64,000 nucleotides of DNA, from contig OY282605.1 in the NCBI GenBank assembly GCA_958298945.1, positions 109,550,267-109,614,266 on the forward strand, written 5' to 3'. Below the pieces are notes generated by a model. It was not told the DNA's origin and searched no databases. It saw nothing but the letters and a program-made list of their open reading frames with translations. The translations under genes were made by a program, and so were the position numbers. The stretch is from Atherix ibis. Lineage: Eukaryota; Arthropoda; Insecta; Diptera; Athericidae. Positions 33,496 to 43,802 of the stretch are shown piece by piece (the first letter of the stretch is position 1; each line of letters opens with the position of its first letter).

Positions 33496-36493
33496 TATTA
33501 GTAAAAATTATATCTAAATTCTTTTATTATTAACAATAAAAATTTAAAAAAAAACACTTTTTAACAATAATATATATAAATATCAAATTTTTGCCAAAAA
33601 AAAAAACATTTTGATATTGAAAGTTGATTAATTTACCAATACTTACTGAAACCTGAAACTTGATCCCAACTTAACTGCCCTTTACTTTATTTTTATGACG
33701 TTATTATTTAAAAACTTTTTCTATTAGTTTATTGTATTTATTTTTAAATTTAATCAATTTTAAATTTTTATTTCAAATTTTGCTATTTTTTTGCATATTT
33801 TATTTAATTTTAGTAAAAATGAGAATTCATAATCAGCAGTCAATTTAAGTTTAGAGCTTTTTAAGTGTAATAATTTATATTAAAGCTGAATAGTTTTTTG
33901 AAAATTTTACTAAACAAATTTCGTTATTATTTTTAAAAATTTGCATTTAATTTAGTTTATCCATTCTAAGCTTAAAAATCGATTTGGCCGATTCCAACAA
34001 ATCTATAAAATTATGAAAGACTCAATAATCATAATCTTAAAGATTTGTTGGAAATATTAAAATAATCGTAAAGATTTGTACGAGTGAATATCAATAAATC
34101 AGTAACAAAAGATTATGATAGGATTACAGCACATTTTTAAATAAATAAGTTATGATATTTCGAAATCTCAACAACAGAACATTTACGAATATTTATTCTA
34201 GAAAATTATGAAAATAATTTTTTGTTTTGTATAAAAAAAAACCAGCATAAGTTAACTATGAGGAAAAATTTGTTGAAAAGTTTCTAAACTAGTTGTTTTG
34301 AAATAATTTCCGAAACTTGATTTTCTTCCAAAAATATTCATAGTATAAATCATAAAATTATCAATTCAAATTACAATATTATCAATGAAAATGATAAAAG
34401 TTTTCAACTATATTTTCCGGTAATATATTTTATTTTTTAAAATATTTTCCTATATTAATTAAAAAACAATAAACATTAATTTACTAGTATTTATATTGAA
34501 GCATTTAGTGTGAAGCTTTTAAGAAACTATACGCATGAGTACTCCGATAATCTACCGACATAAAAAGGTCTCTAAATTGGCATTTTCAAAACGAATTTCA
34601 AACTTTGTCAGAAATAAATGAATAGAAATTAAGAATTTATGATAAAATTGTGTTAATTTTAATTGTAATTTATACAATATTTTATCAAAACAAATAATAT
34701 TTTTGAAGGCATAATTCATTAGTTGGATGATGGTTAAAAATTATTATTTTTAGGCACGATTTTGAAACTTTTCATATATTTCTAAGGTTATTTTCTTTAT
34801 GCTTTAAATATAAATAAATGAATGTTGGATAAGTTTTTTATCTCTATTTAATTAATAATAAAAAATTCATAAATTTTCCATTGAATTTTATATAATTCAA
34901 ATTATATTCATGTGCCCTTAATGGGTAAGCAAAACATTTAGCATCCACTTCTGGTAATTGACCGCTGTTTTCATCTAATAAAATTTGTCAAAAGCTCACT
35001 TACAATATTGTTCAAAAGAGTGGGTTTTTTTCTACACAAAGCTTTAATATGTGTATGGTTTTTATTTTTTAAGAATTTTTTTTTTAGTTTAAACCGGTTT
35101 CTAACTATCAATAAACCTTTTGGCATACATCTGGAAATATTTAAGCTTGAAAAGAATTTTTTTCTTGTTCTATCACTTAAAGATGAAATTCTTTCTTATG
35201 GACGGACACATATTTTATATTTTCTTTTATTTTATATTCCTTGGTTGTAATTTGCGGTACAATAAAATATATAATAAACATCGTCATTTCTTCTAATGCT
35301 ATCAAAGTATAACAACTATGTTCACACATAAAATCTTGTATTTTCAAGGTGTGGACCTTTTATGTAGCGGAACCTTCAGCATTGGACATTCTTTTCTAGA
35401 TGCCACGTTCTAATTTTTTTACGCTGATCACTAGTTTATCTTTTTCAATAAAACTATTTTGGTTTCTATTTGTTCCTTTGAAAGAAAAAAAAACGATTAT
35501 ATAAATTAATAAACAAAATTTTTTAATGGATACTAACATTTATCGGTTGTGTACAGATATTATGAGTACCACTGGTACTTTGATTTTTGTTAATTCTATT
35601 TTTCTAGAATTTAAACTTTGAAAATTATCTTCTCTTAATTTTCCATAATTATTGTGGTCGAAACTTTATTGAGAGCGATTATGCTAGGCCTTCAAAATGA
35701 CATAAAAATGCGCTGAAGACATTCACTAGATGCCCACTTATTTACTAAAGATAATAATATGAAAAATATTTTCTAAAAAATTAACTAAAAGTAGAAGTTT
35801 ACTTTTAAATAATAGTATAAAAATATTATTATTACTTCTCTGTAAAAATATAATTGCTGAGTCGATTGTTTCGGTTTTGCGTTGAATTTATCCAGAATTT
35901 AAAAAAAAATTTATCTTTGATATTATTTCATACTTTTTTAATTAGTATAAAAATATATTTTTCTTAATCTATAAATTTTTATAAAATATTATTATGTAGT
36001 GAATATTTGATGTTTACTAAGAAAAGTAAATACGAGTAGTTAACCATTTTGTAGTTTTTAAAATATATCTTTGTCATTTAACTATTGTTAAATATATTTA
36101 TAAAAAAAATAATATTTTTTTAGATAAGAATATGCCATTTTATATTACATATTCAGTATTAATTTTTCTTATAACAGTCTTTTTGGAATGAAAATGTTCT
36201 AATTACATTTCTACCGGTTTTAAGATCATGATTTTTTGGTCTTCGCTTAGGAGATGATCGGTCAGCTTTTGGTGCGGTGCTATGCTTCGTTCAGTAGAAG
36301 GCGCGGCTATTACGTCCATTTTAAGTTATGGTTTTGGTCTAAAGCAAGTGTTTATCTATGATTGGTTTTTCCTTCGGAAAGCTGATATTACTATTTCCTT
36401 GTTACTGATGGCTGATAGGTTTTTTAGGTGGTTTTTCCACAATTTTGTTCAGGAATAAGAAATATAAAGTAGAATGGAAGGTAAAAGCGTCTT
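33496..36493. other. AT-rich DNA; an unassigned mixed-composition patch near its end
   Basis: No gene is seen. 36190-36480 is less AT-rich (…GATGATCGGTCAGC…, …GGCGCGGCTATTACG…) and is probably old transposon DNA, but it has stops in all frames and no motif that I can name. Confidence 0.45.
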
Positions 36494-36813
36494 TGGGAAT
36501 TAGCGTAGGACCATGCCTCAATGAGATTCCAAGCCACGACCCCTTGGATGGTTATCTATCACGTTATTAAGTTACCATAAAATGCGGAGAAGATATGCCG
36601 ATTACGTACTGGAACAACAGACTTTAGATGCAGATTTTTCGAACAATTTTTCTTCAGCGATAAGCAAACTTGCCAAGTATGGGGGCTCTAAATACCCACA
36701 ACTGACCATGTAGAAGCCATTGTATCCACGAAAAGTAACTGCCAGGTGTGCATTTTCAGTATGAAGGTCTCATTGGTCCATATTTATCTGGAATGGAATC
36801 TAAAGGGCTTTCT
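36494..36813 (+). pseudogene. DD41D-type relic, first unit of a tandem duplication
   Basis: Plus strand: YVLEQQTLDADFS, then CTTCAGCGATAAGC (the F-S-D-E-A block), KYPQLTM-stop-KPLYPRKVTARCAF. It begins with a SINE-like head (36494-36575), then the 5' half of the transposase, and stops where the next SINE-like head begins. The unit repeats at 36814 with a period of 323 bp. Confidence 0.7.
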
Positions 36814-37500
36814 GGGAATTAGCATAAGGCGGACCATGCCTCAGTGGTATTCGAACCCACGACCCCTTGGATGGTTATCTATCACGCTAACGACTGTGAC
36901 TTCTTTAGGTCACCATAAAATGCAGAGAAGATATACCTATTATGTGCTGGAACAACAGAATTTAGATGGTAAATCAATTTTTCTTCAGCGATGAGGCTCA
37001 TTTCGCGCTCGGTGGATGCGTCAGTAAGAAAATCTGCCATGTATTGGGGCTCCAAAAACCCACAACTGACCGTGAAGAAGCGATTGCATCCACGAAAAGA
37101 AATTGTTTGGTGTTCATTTTGAGTATGAAGGTATCATTGTCCCATATTTCTCAGAAAAAAAGAATCAGAGATTGTTACCATTAATTCTGTGCTCTTTTTT
37201 TAAGTTAAAAACTTAAAGATATTAATCTGAACTACACGTGGTTTCAAGAAGATGGCACCACAAGTACCATAAAAAATTAAAAACTTTGGTTTTACTTTAC
37301 GAAAAGTTCCCACAACCTGTACTTTCGAAATTTGGCCTATAAAATCAAGTATAGGCCAAGTTACAGACCGACATGTGCGAAAAAGTCTTTAAAAAATTAT
37401 CTCAAAAGAAACGGGTTCTGTAAAAAATCTCGTTGTACTTATACATAATGGCATGGCTTAAGTAAGTAAAAAAATATGCTCAGAACCTAAATTTTGAATG
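36814..37500 (+). pseudogene. DD41D-type relic, second unit, continuing to the 3' part
   Basis: After the second SINE-like head the frame 36966-37184 gives NQFFFSDEAHFALGGCVSK (intact F-S-D-E-A-H-F), then LQKPTTDREEAIASTKRNC. The other frame gives YEGIIVPYFSE, then ETVTINS-type remnants, WFQEDGTTS at 37234-37260 (second catalytic Asp kept), LLYEKFPQP and a trailing 3' flank. The W-P-P-R-S-C-D-L-T-P-L-D block is not recognisable. Confidence 0.75.
36846..36897 (-). repeat. tRNA-like (SINE head) sequence
   Basis: On the minus strand TTAGCGTGATAG resembles an A box, and 34-40 bases later GTGGGTTCGAATACCAC forms a T-arm: an internal B box (GGTTCGAAT) in the loop with four of five stem pairs. The spacing fits an RNA polymerase III internal promoter. 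There is no acceptor stem, so it is not a tRNA gene. A more degraded copy is at 36515-36575. Confidence 0.55.
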
Positions 37501-37520
37501 TACTTAAATAAACTTTTCTT

Positions 37521-38514
37521 TCCAAAGCATAAATTGGATAACCCTTTAATTTCTTATCAAATGTTAAGCATTAAAATTATTGAAAAACAAAACCAATAAG
37601 AAATATTTTAAACAACTAACCTCAAAATTTAGTTTATTATTTCTACGTAACAAAGGAAACTGTTAGAAAAAATTTAATTATAAAAATTATACTATAAAAT
37701 ATGCATAAAATTCGTTGTTCCAAATGCACTGATTTTGCTGCAATCAATTTTCGAACAGTTATTACTCTTACCGCCCAAGTACCTACTTCGTATGAATTGC
37801 AGCCGATTAATTATGCACCCAAACTGGTACCACCCACTCTAAAATAGTTTCTAGTTAAATGAACGCTACTTAATCTAATAGCAGAGTTTACTGAATAAAG
37901 ATTACTTGAAATTGCAATAGAAAATCCCACACAAAACGCTGAAGAACTTATGATCCCAATTGTTGGACAGAAACGCAGATGGTCTAGATTTCGACTATAA
38001 CTAATTCGACTAATCATCATCAGAAGACTTGCCTTGTTGTTAAGACGCCACCTCATACTTCCTTCTACTCCAAGTTCTCAAGACTGCTATGCTAAATTTC
38101 AGTTAAATATCAACTTACGAACAGAAAAGCCTACTACATAATCGTTACTATTTAAATTCTCAGTTTACTTCCAATCGCACGAACTCCTACCAGTAAACGG
38201 ACGATAGAAGCTGTTAATTTATTATCCTCCAATAACTAATAAATTAATTCGGTAGCTAAATGACTAATAATTAATTGTACTCGAACCATGTATGCACTTA
38301 TCTATGATTAAGTAGTACTATTCGAATATCAAAAGTAAACTGGAGCAAAATGCCCAAGTAGACAAATATTATTTGAACTTAAAAATAGAGAAATTTGTGC
38401 ATCAGAAAATGTGGTCTCATCAATTTTATAAAAAAAAAGTCAAAATTGTTTACCGTAATTTATGTAAAGGTACTCCAAAGACGTTTGCCCTCTGCTTGAT
38501 GTAGTTCATTTTTT
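37521..38514. other. AT-rich DNA with an unassigned minus-strand frame
   Basis: 37811-38056 (minus) is an 81-codon frame with a Ser/Ile-rich sequence and no recognisable domain, in a patch of more balanced composition at 37690-38250. It could be a transposon remnant. No splice-bounded exon is evident. Confidence 0.35.
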
Positions 38515-39210
38515 TTATTGTTATAAGGTCTCTGAGATAAGACCTGGTAGCCATTCTGTAGCGCCATGACCATGAGGCCATTTGGCGACTTGATGTTACG
38601 TGCTTCCCTAATGAAACTGGTCGATAGTAATTTGGAGGTGAGAGTCAGATATTGCTAAATTTTATGGAGTAATTATAAGATGATTAAGAAGGTTAAAAAG
38701 GGGACTTGAAAAAATAATTGTTAGATCTAGAAACTCCACGATGAAAGGAGTTCTATTCAAAAAGATATTCTGTATTAAGTGGCATTCATTTAAACTATGG
38801 TGAGTTGAACGGCACAGGAATGGCATGATGGATAAGGTTGGTTACCGAAGAGGAAATCATGGGTAAGTGCGGTATCCCCAATCCGAATTCAAAGAAGCTT
38901 CCCAGACCAGAATTTCGGAATGGTTGTTGATTAGACTGGTTTTCCAATTTTAGGCCAATGCGTTGAAAGAAATTTTTCACTTTCGGACCAGTCTATTTGT
39001 CTACGAATGGCTAAAGATGTTATATGCCATTTGGTTAGCAGTCAGGTCAGCCAATTCATTACCCAGAATGCCAACATAACCGGGAACCCAATGTAATTCG
39101 ACGTTTCTATTATTTAACAGATTGCGATTAATCCCATTGAGAACCGGATGATTTGATAATCTACGAATTGCTTCGAGAGCAGATAGGCTATCAGTAAAAA
39201 TAGTTCATTT
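38515..39210 (-). pseudogene. non-LTR retrotransposon 3' end with RNase H domain, copy A
   Basis: Minus strand: IFTDSLSALEAIRRL (the T-D-S motif with an RNase H catalytic Asp), NHPVLNGINRNLLNN, then VELHWVPGYVGILGNELADL (W-V-P-G-H-x-G-I-x-G-N-E-x-A-D with the last catalytic Asp). This order is that of the RNase H domain placed after the reverse transcriptase in I-clade and related non-LTR elements. The frame continues to about 38795 (SGLGSFFEFGLGIPHL...). The 3' non-coding end (38515-38605) is shared with copy B at 40030-40120. The N-terminal part of the element is missing. Confidence 0.75.
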
Positions 39211-39469
39211 TTTATCAGTAAAAAAATCGCCCACTGGATAATGTTCATTTTCCCAGCCTAAGTAACAAGAAGATCTGTGGGCAATAATTCTGCATTTAAT
39301 TATATTTTAAACCATGTAGGCGTGGATACCTATAGGCCTAGTACTTATATGGATGCCTAGAGAATCTAGTAAGTAGGGCAGAAATAATCTTCACTTCAGT
39401 GACTAAAGAGTCAACAATTTTAATATATTTACTCAAAATTATTATTATTATTTTTTATTGCCACCTTAA

Positions 39470-39880
39470 CTTCTTGTAGATTTGGACCTCATCAAAAAGA
39501 GTTCGGCTTATTTATCTGTTGACTGTTTTCTTCATAATATTGCTTGCACCGAGGTCCTGCTCGGCGCACTTTTTCCATGTAAGGAGCCTTCTTCCCTTTT
39601 CACATATTCCATTATTCCTTTTTACGGGTGCTTCCGCATTCATACCATCGTTACCTTGAAATTTTTATCTTTCGGATAAGATCAACTTCCCAATACGAGT
39701 AGAACCTCTTTGTTGAATTTAATTCTCCAGTTTCAATCTTCACACTCAGTGCCATAAATCTTACGAGAGACTTTCCTTTCAAAACGACCAAGAGGAACTT
39801 TATCACTGCACGCATCGGCCATTTTAAAATGAGTAGTATTAAGGTCTTACAAATCTGCACCTTGAGCATCCATAGAATAA
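39470..39880 (-). pseudogene. RTE-like non-LTR C-terminal relic
   Basis: Two interleaved minus frames: VPLGRFERKVSRKIYGTECE followed by DWNWRIKFNKEVL, then VDLIRKIKISR. This matches the tail of RTE/craniofacial-type elements (F-E-R-K-x-L-R-K-I-Y-G-P...W-R-I-R-x-N-x-E-L-Y...I-K-x-x-R-L-R-W-L-G-H). A frameshift separates the parts and the G-H-x-x-R-M box is lost. Confidence 0.6.
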
Positions 39881-40029
39881 GATAATTTGCTCAAGCTAAA
39901 TAAGATTCCAATAGATAGCATAACCTTTTAAAGACTCTATACTGACAAACTCCCCTTACAACCTCTATTGTGACACTTTGTTCTAGCTGCTGTAGACTTA
40001 TCTTATTCTTTGATGAAATCATTTATTTG

Positions 40030-40608
40030 TTGTTTGTTTGAAAGGTCCCTAGACATGAGCCACGGGCCACTGTAGAGCACCACGATCATGAGGCAATTTG
40101 GTGATTTCAAGTTTTCGTGTGGATGGGCGCTATCAGTTTCGTAAGTGAAGATGGTTTGTTGTTAGTAGGCTAGATCAGTTAGAATGCTTAACAAATCTTA
40201 TTAAGCATATTAGTATGTTTGATCAGGACTTGGCAATAACATTTTCCTACTCGCAAAAGAATTCTAGGTTTGCTGACTTTCGCCAAAGGATTGTGAGATA
40301 GGAGGTGCGTGACTTCCAAGAAGAATGTATTGTTGATAGTAGGCCAGTGTTACGCAAAATGCACTCTGCATTTCTACTTATGACTGAGGATGTTGTTTTC
40401 CATTCCATTAATAGGTGAGACAGCTGTGAGCACTAGATGTCAGACCAGCATGTTTATTTTCCATAATTCTCACATGCCCCGCCACCCAACGCAGCTCATC
40501 ACACCGTTTTTTTGAGTAGGTTATGTCGAATTGAATTGAGTACAGGAAGGCGGGTGGCATTGAGGGTAGCTTTATTGCGTCAATTTAATATGCTAATAGC
40601 AATTTTAA
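40030..40608 (-). pseudogene. non-LTR retrotransposon 3' end with RNase H domain, copy B
   Basis: Minus strand: AISILN-stop-RNKATLNATRLPVLNSI, then CDELRWVAGHVRIMENKHAG, the decayed W-V-P-G-H-x-G-I-x-G-N-E-x-A-D block in which the final Asp is lost. The 3' end, with AAAGGTCCCTAGACATGAG at 40040, aligns with copy A (AAGGTCTCTGAGATAAGAC at 38523). A run of 11 C (40609-40619) lies just upstream in element orientation. It is older than copy A. Confidence 0.65.
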
Positions 40609-40879
40609 CCCCCCCCCCCTTCAATAGCTCCCAGCTCCCCATACAAGATCGCGAATTCGTGTCTCATTGACCTCAATAACTGCAAAGGAAGTTAGGATCA
40701 TATATTTGGTATTGGAGTCATTTAATTCTTGACCTATAGAACTAGCTACTATCTCTAAAGCCTACAAAAGCCTCACTAACATTATGATGGATGCACCTTA
40801 TGATGTCTATATTATCAATATAGGTACATAATTGAAGGGATTAAATATAAATGTTGCGCTTTATATAGAGTCCTGCCTG

Positions 40880-41035
40880 GGCCACTATTTTTTTGGAGTC
40901 TGAAATTGAATTGATTATAAGATAACATATTACCTTGAGGAACATTATTTATTGGCCCGGTCTAAAACCACATTGATAAGGGTCCAGTTATCTATTAAAA
41001 GTATGACCAACTATTAAAAGTATGCTAAGCAAACT
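40880..41035 (-). pseudogene. reverse transcriptase motif remnant
   Basis: Minus strand: LDPYQCGFRPGQ (like Q-x-G-F-R-x-G-R-S-T) and, in another frame, NNVPQGNMLSYNQFN (like G-V-P-Q-G-S-x-L-x-P-x-L-F). The two motifs are only about 20 residues apart, so most of the fingers/palm region is deleted. It could be the upstream part of copy B. Confidence 0.4.
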
Positions 41036-41524
41036 TATAAGCGAAAGAAGAAAAGAGGGAACATGAGAGAACGTTCCATGCATGAAGTGGCGCAAGCAAG
41101 AAATCAAAGAAGAATGCGATGATTTAAGCGAGCTGGATTGTCGATTGAGATGCGTGCAACTACCTGGATTTAGTCGGCTGAGCTAGCGAAATCCATTTCA
41201 GACAGGTTCATTTGTGCTTTGATTGGGCGTATCTCAATCTCTAGGATGGCACGCGGCACATGGTATTATGTCTAACGACCGGTATGTCATGTTAAATAAC
41301 ATTACACCAATTATCGTCCTATTTACAGATCGGACATTTAGACTATTTTTTGCAGCAAAGACCATGACTTTGTTACTAGTTCGAAGGATGTTGTCAACAG
41401 TTAGCCAGAGCATTTCTATAAAACGTTGACCACGATACATTGAACCCGCCCCAAGAAGGGGATCACAGTCTGCATAAATCCTGATCTGATTACATTGTCT
41501 CACCTGCCAATAAAAAATAAAAGA

Positions 41525-41645
41525 ATAAAAAAAGCACAAGGCTCTGATAATATCTAGGCAGAGCTAATAAATGCAGCATTGCTACAAGAACGCATGTTAG
41601 TCGAGTTGACCATGGGCTTTATTAACTTAGATTACCTTAACGAGA
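41525..41645 (+). pseudogene. reverse transcriptase N-terminal motif remnant
   Basis: Plus strand: KAQGSDNI-stop-AELINAA, then LLQERMLVELTMGFINLDYL, close to the K-A-P-G-x-D-x-I-x-A-E-L-I motif that opens non-LTR reverse transcriptase domains. It is on the opposite strand from the 40-41 kb fragments, so it is a separate insertion or an inverted piece. Confidence 0.45.
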
Positions 41646-43604
41646 TATCTTGACATTTTTTCTATAAAAACACCAATTTGAAATACGAGTTTTTTCACTA
41701 TTAGTAATAGTAAAATATAAAAGGAAAAACCTATTACATAAGAAACAACAAATATTGAATGGTTTTCTTTTTATCTATTAAAAAAATTGTCAATTATACT
41801 TTCACCATACATAATAATTTCTGGGTGCATAATTAATAGTATATTATTACTATAAGAGATAATTTAATCAGTGTTACTATTTTATTTTGCTATATGGTCT
41901 ATAAACTAACCAAAAAAAATTTCATTTTAATATATTTTTTCTTCTAAAAAATGTGTAGTTTGGTCAACAAAAAAAAGCTTCTTTGTTTTTTAAGTTTTTC
42001 TCAAACTTCTCTTATACGTACTTTTATCAACTACTTTATATTTAGTGTTAAAAAACTTTTTTGAATTTTCTATAATCTTTCAGTATTCTGGTTTTTGCAT
42101 GGTACCACATTTTCTAATCAAAATTTTCATCACTCTATAATGCAGCCAGTGCCGGAAACTAAAATGTTTTCTTTCGAAATGTAATAAAACTCTTTCAGTA
42201 AAATCACCTTTTGCGGTAATTTTTACTATGTGCAAAATGCGTAGAATCAGCGGGAATTCAGTCGAGTACAGGATTATTTACGTATATAATTTATAAGACA
42301 CTATTTTTCCTGTATTAGAAAATATTTTTACAGTAGATTTTCCAAGGAGTGATTGTACTCCGAATATTTTTCTTGTACATTTAAATTAAAAGTATTTTAT
42401 TTAACCATATTTCTTTCTTCAGAAGCTATATTATTATAGGATGATCGAAAAAAAGAACACAAATTGAAGAAATAAATTTATTTGTTACTCTAAAATAAAT
42501 CTCTACGAATGTTACGATGTTTGAGCAGTTTTCCATCCTTTCAATCGATGTACTAATCTGACTTAAATCTGCCACTAAATCCATTAACCAAAAGTACAAA
42601 AAAGGAGTCATATTTCCTTTTTTTATAGTTCCAATGGGATAGCACTAATGCGGACGAATATGTTTACACGTTTTTGATTTAATTAATCGAAAACTAATCA
42701 TTAATATCGGTTTCGATTTGAAATGTCACCATCAACTGACGACTATTATTTTGTTCCTTTTTTGCAATATCAAAATTTTTTTAATTTAATCCCCTTTTTG
42801 CCTTTGATTAAATATCAATCAAAATACACGAATACATAATTGCAAGTAATCAAATCGAAAAGAAAAAAAATCTTCCAATTTTTTTTTGTTGTTGTCGTTA
42901 TAATTTTAAATTTATTCAAATCATTTACTTGTAATGCTTGTATCTGATTCATTAAACTAACACCGTTGATTGAGGTGTTAGATTCGTTACCGATCATTAA
43001 TCAAAAACATATCGGAAAAGAATACGAGTGTTGTTTGATGTCTTGCGATATATTCAAATTAATTCTTAAATTTATGCGACGTTTGTTTTCAAAACAATAA
43101 AAACCTAAATGAATAACTTATGATAAAATAAAATAAAAATACTATCAAAAGGGAAAATCTATCAAAAAAAAAAACAATAATTTTCATAAAAAATTGAACA
43201 TAGAATAAAATTTGGGATGTGTTTCAAATTAAAAACGATCAAATTAGGAATAATTTCATATGAAACATTTCCTCATTAGAGGCGTTTTAAAAGAGTATAT
43301 TTCCGTAGCAATTTCAATTTTTTTTTTAATGAATAACATGAATAAATTATTTTGTTAACATTTTCTTTTAAAGATTATACAGGCAAAAAAATCGGCTTCA
43401 ATTTATGTTCATGAGTATGATGCGGGTTAAAGCCGATCTTTAAAGTTATTTTTCTATTATTCGATAATATTTAATTATAAGCGTCAAATTTAGTTTTCTT
43501 TTTAAATTTATTTTAACAAATTTCTAATAAAAAAAAGTAAAAAAAGAATAAAAAAATAAAAATTTCATCCTGAAAAAACATTTAAATTTTTATATATCGA
43601 ATAT
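41646..43604. other. AT-rich DNA without a recognisable gene
   Basis: The minus frame 42426-42611 and others have no recognisable domain. A short hairpin (AATCGGCTT...AAGCCGAT) lies at about 43389-43436. Confidence 0.45.
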
Positions 43605-43802
43605 GTGATACTTTTTGATTTAACTAAGTTCGAACATGAACCAGATTCACATCTAATGCAAGTTTATTTACGAAAGAAGATGAATTGGCTGTTGTCTTTG
43701 GTAATGTCCTTAGTGGTTACTGCTGCCTATGATGATATCTGTGCTAATGTCTTTGCTAATTTATTAAAATCGCTTAGTGGGCCGAAGATTGTCATCGTTT
43801 AA
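43605..43802 (+). other. unassigned open frame, possible exon
   Basis: The plus frame reads LFDLTKFEHEPDSHL, then KKMNWLLSLVMSLVVTAAYD and CANVFANLLKSLSGPKIVIV, then TAA. It starts with GTG in phase with an upstream open stretch and has no clear AG acceptor. Its composition is protein-like, with a hydrophobic segment, and GC is higher than around it. The opposite strand is closed. It lies inside the presumed ADAMTS intron but matches no ADAMTS domain. It could be a nested gene fragment or a transposon remnant. Confidence 0.3.

Noticed and set aside
36846..36897. tRNA gene
   Set aside because: There is a good T-arm and an A-box-like motif, but no acceptor stem, no anticodon arm and a duplicated degraded copy: a SINE-type remnant rather than a tRNA.
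37811..38056. 81-codon minus-strand frame as a gene
   Set aside because: No start context, splice sites or domain; probably old transposon DNA.
40609..40619. Eleven-C run as a functional element
   Set aside because: Simple homopolymer inside a dead retrotransposon; likely slippage or a sequencing-prone tract.
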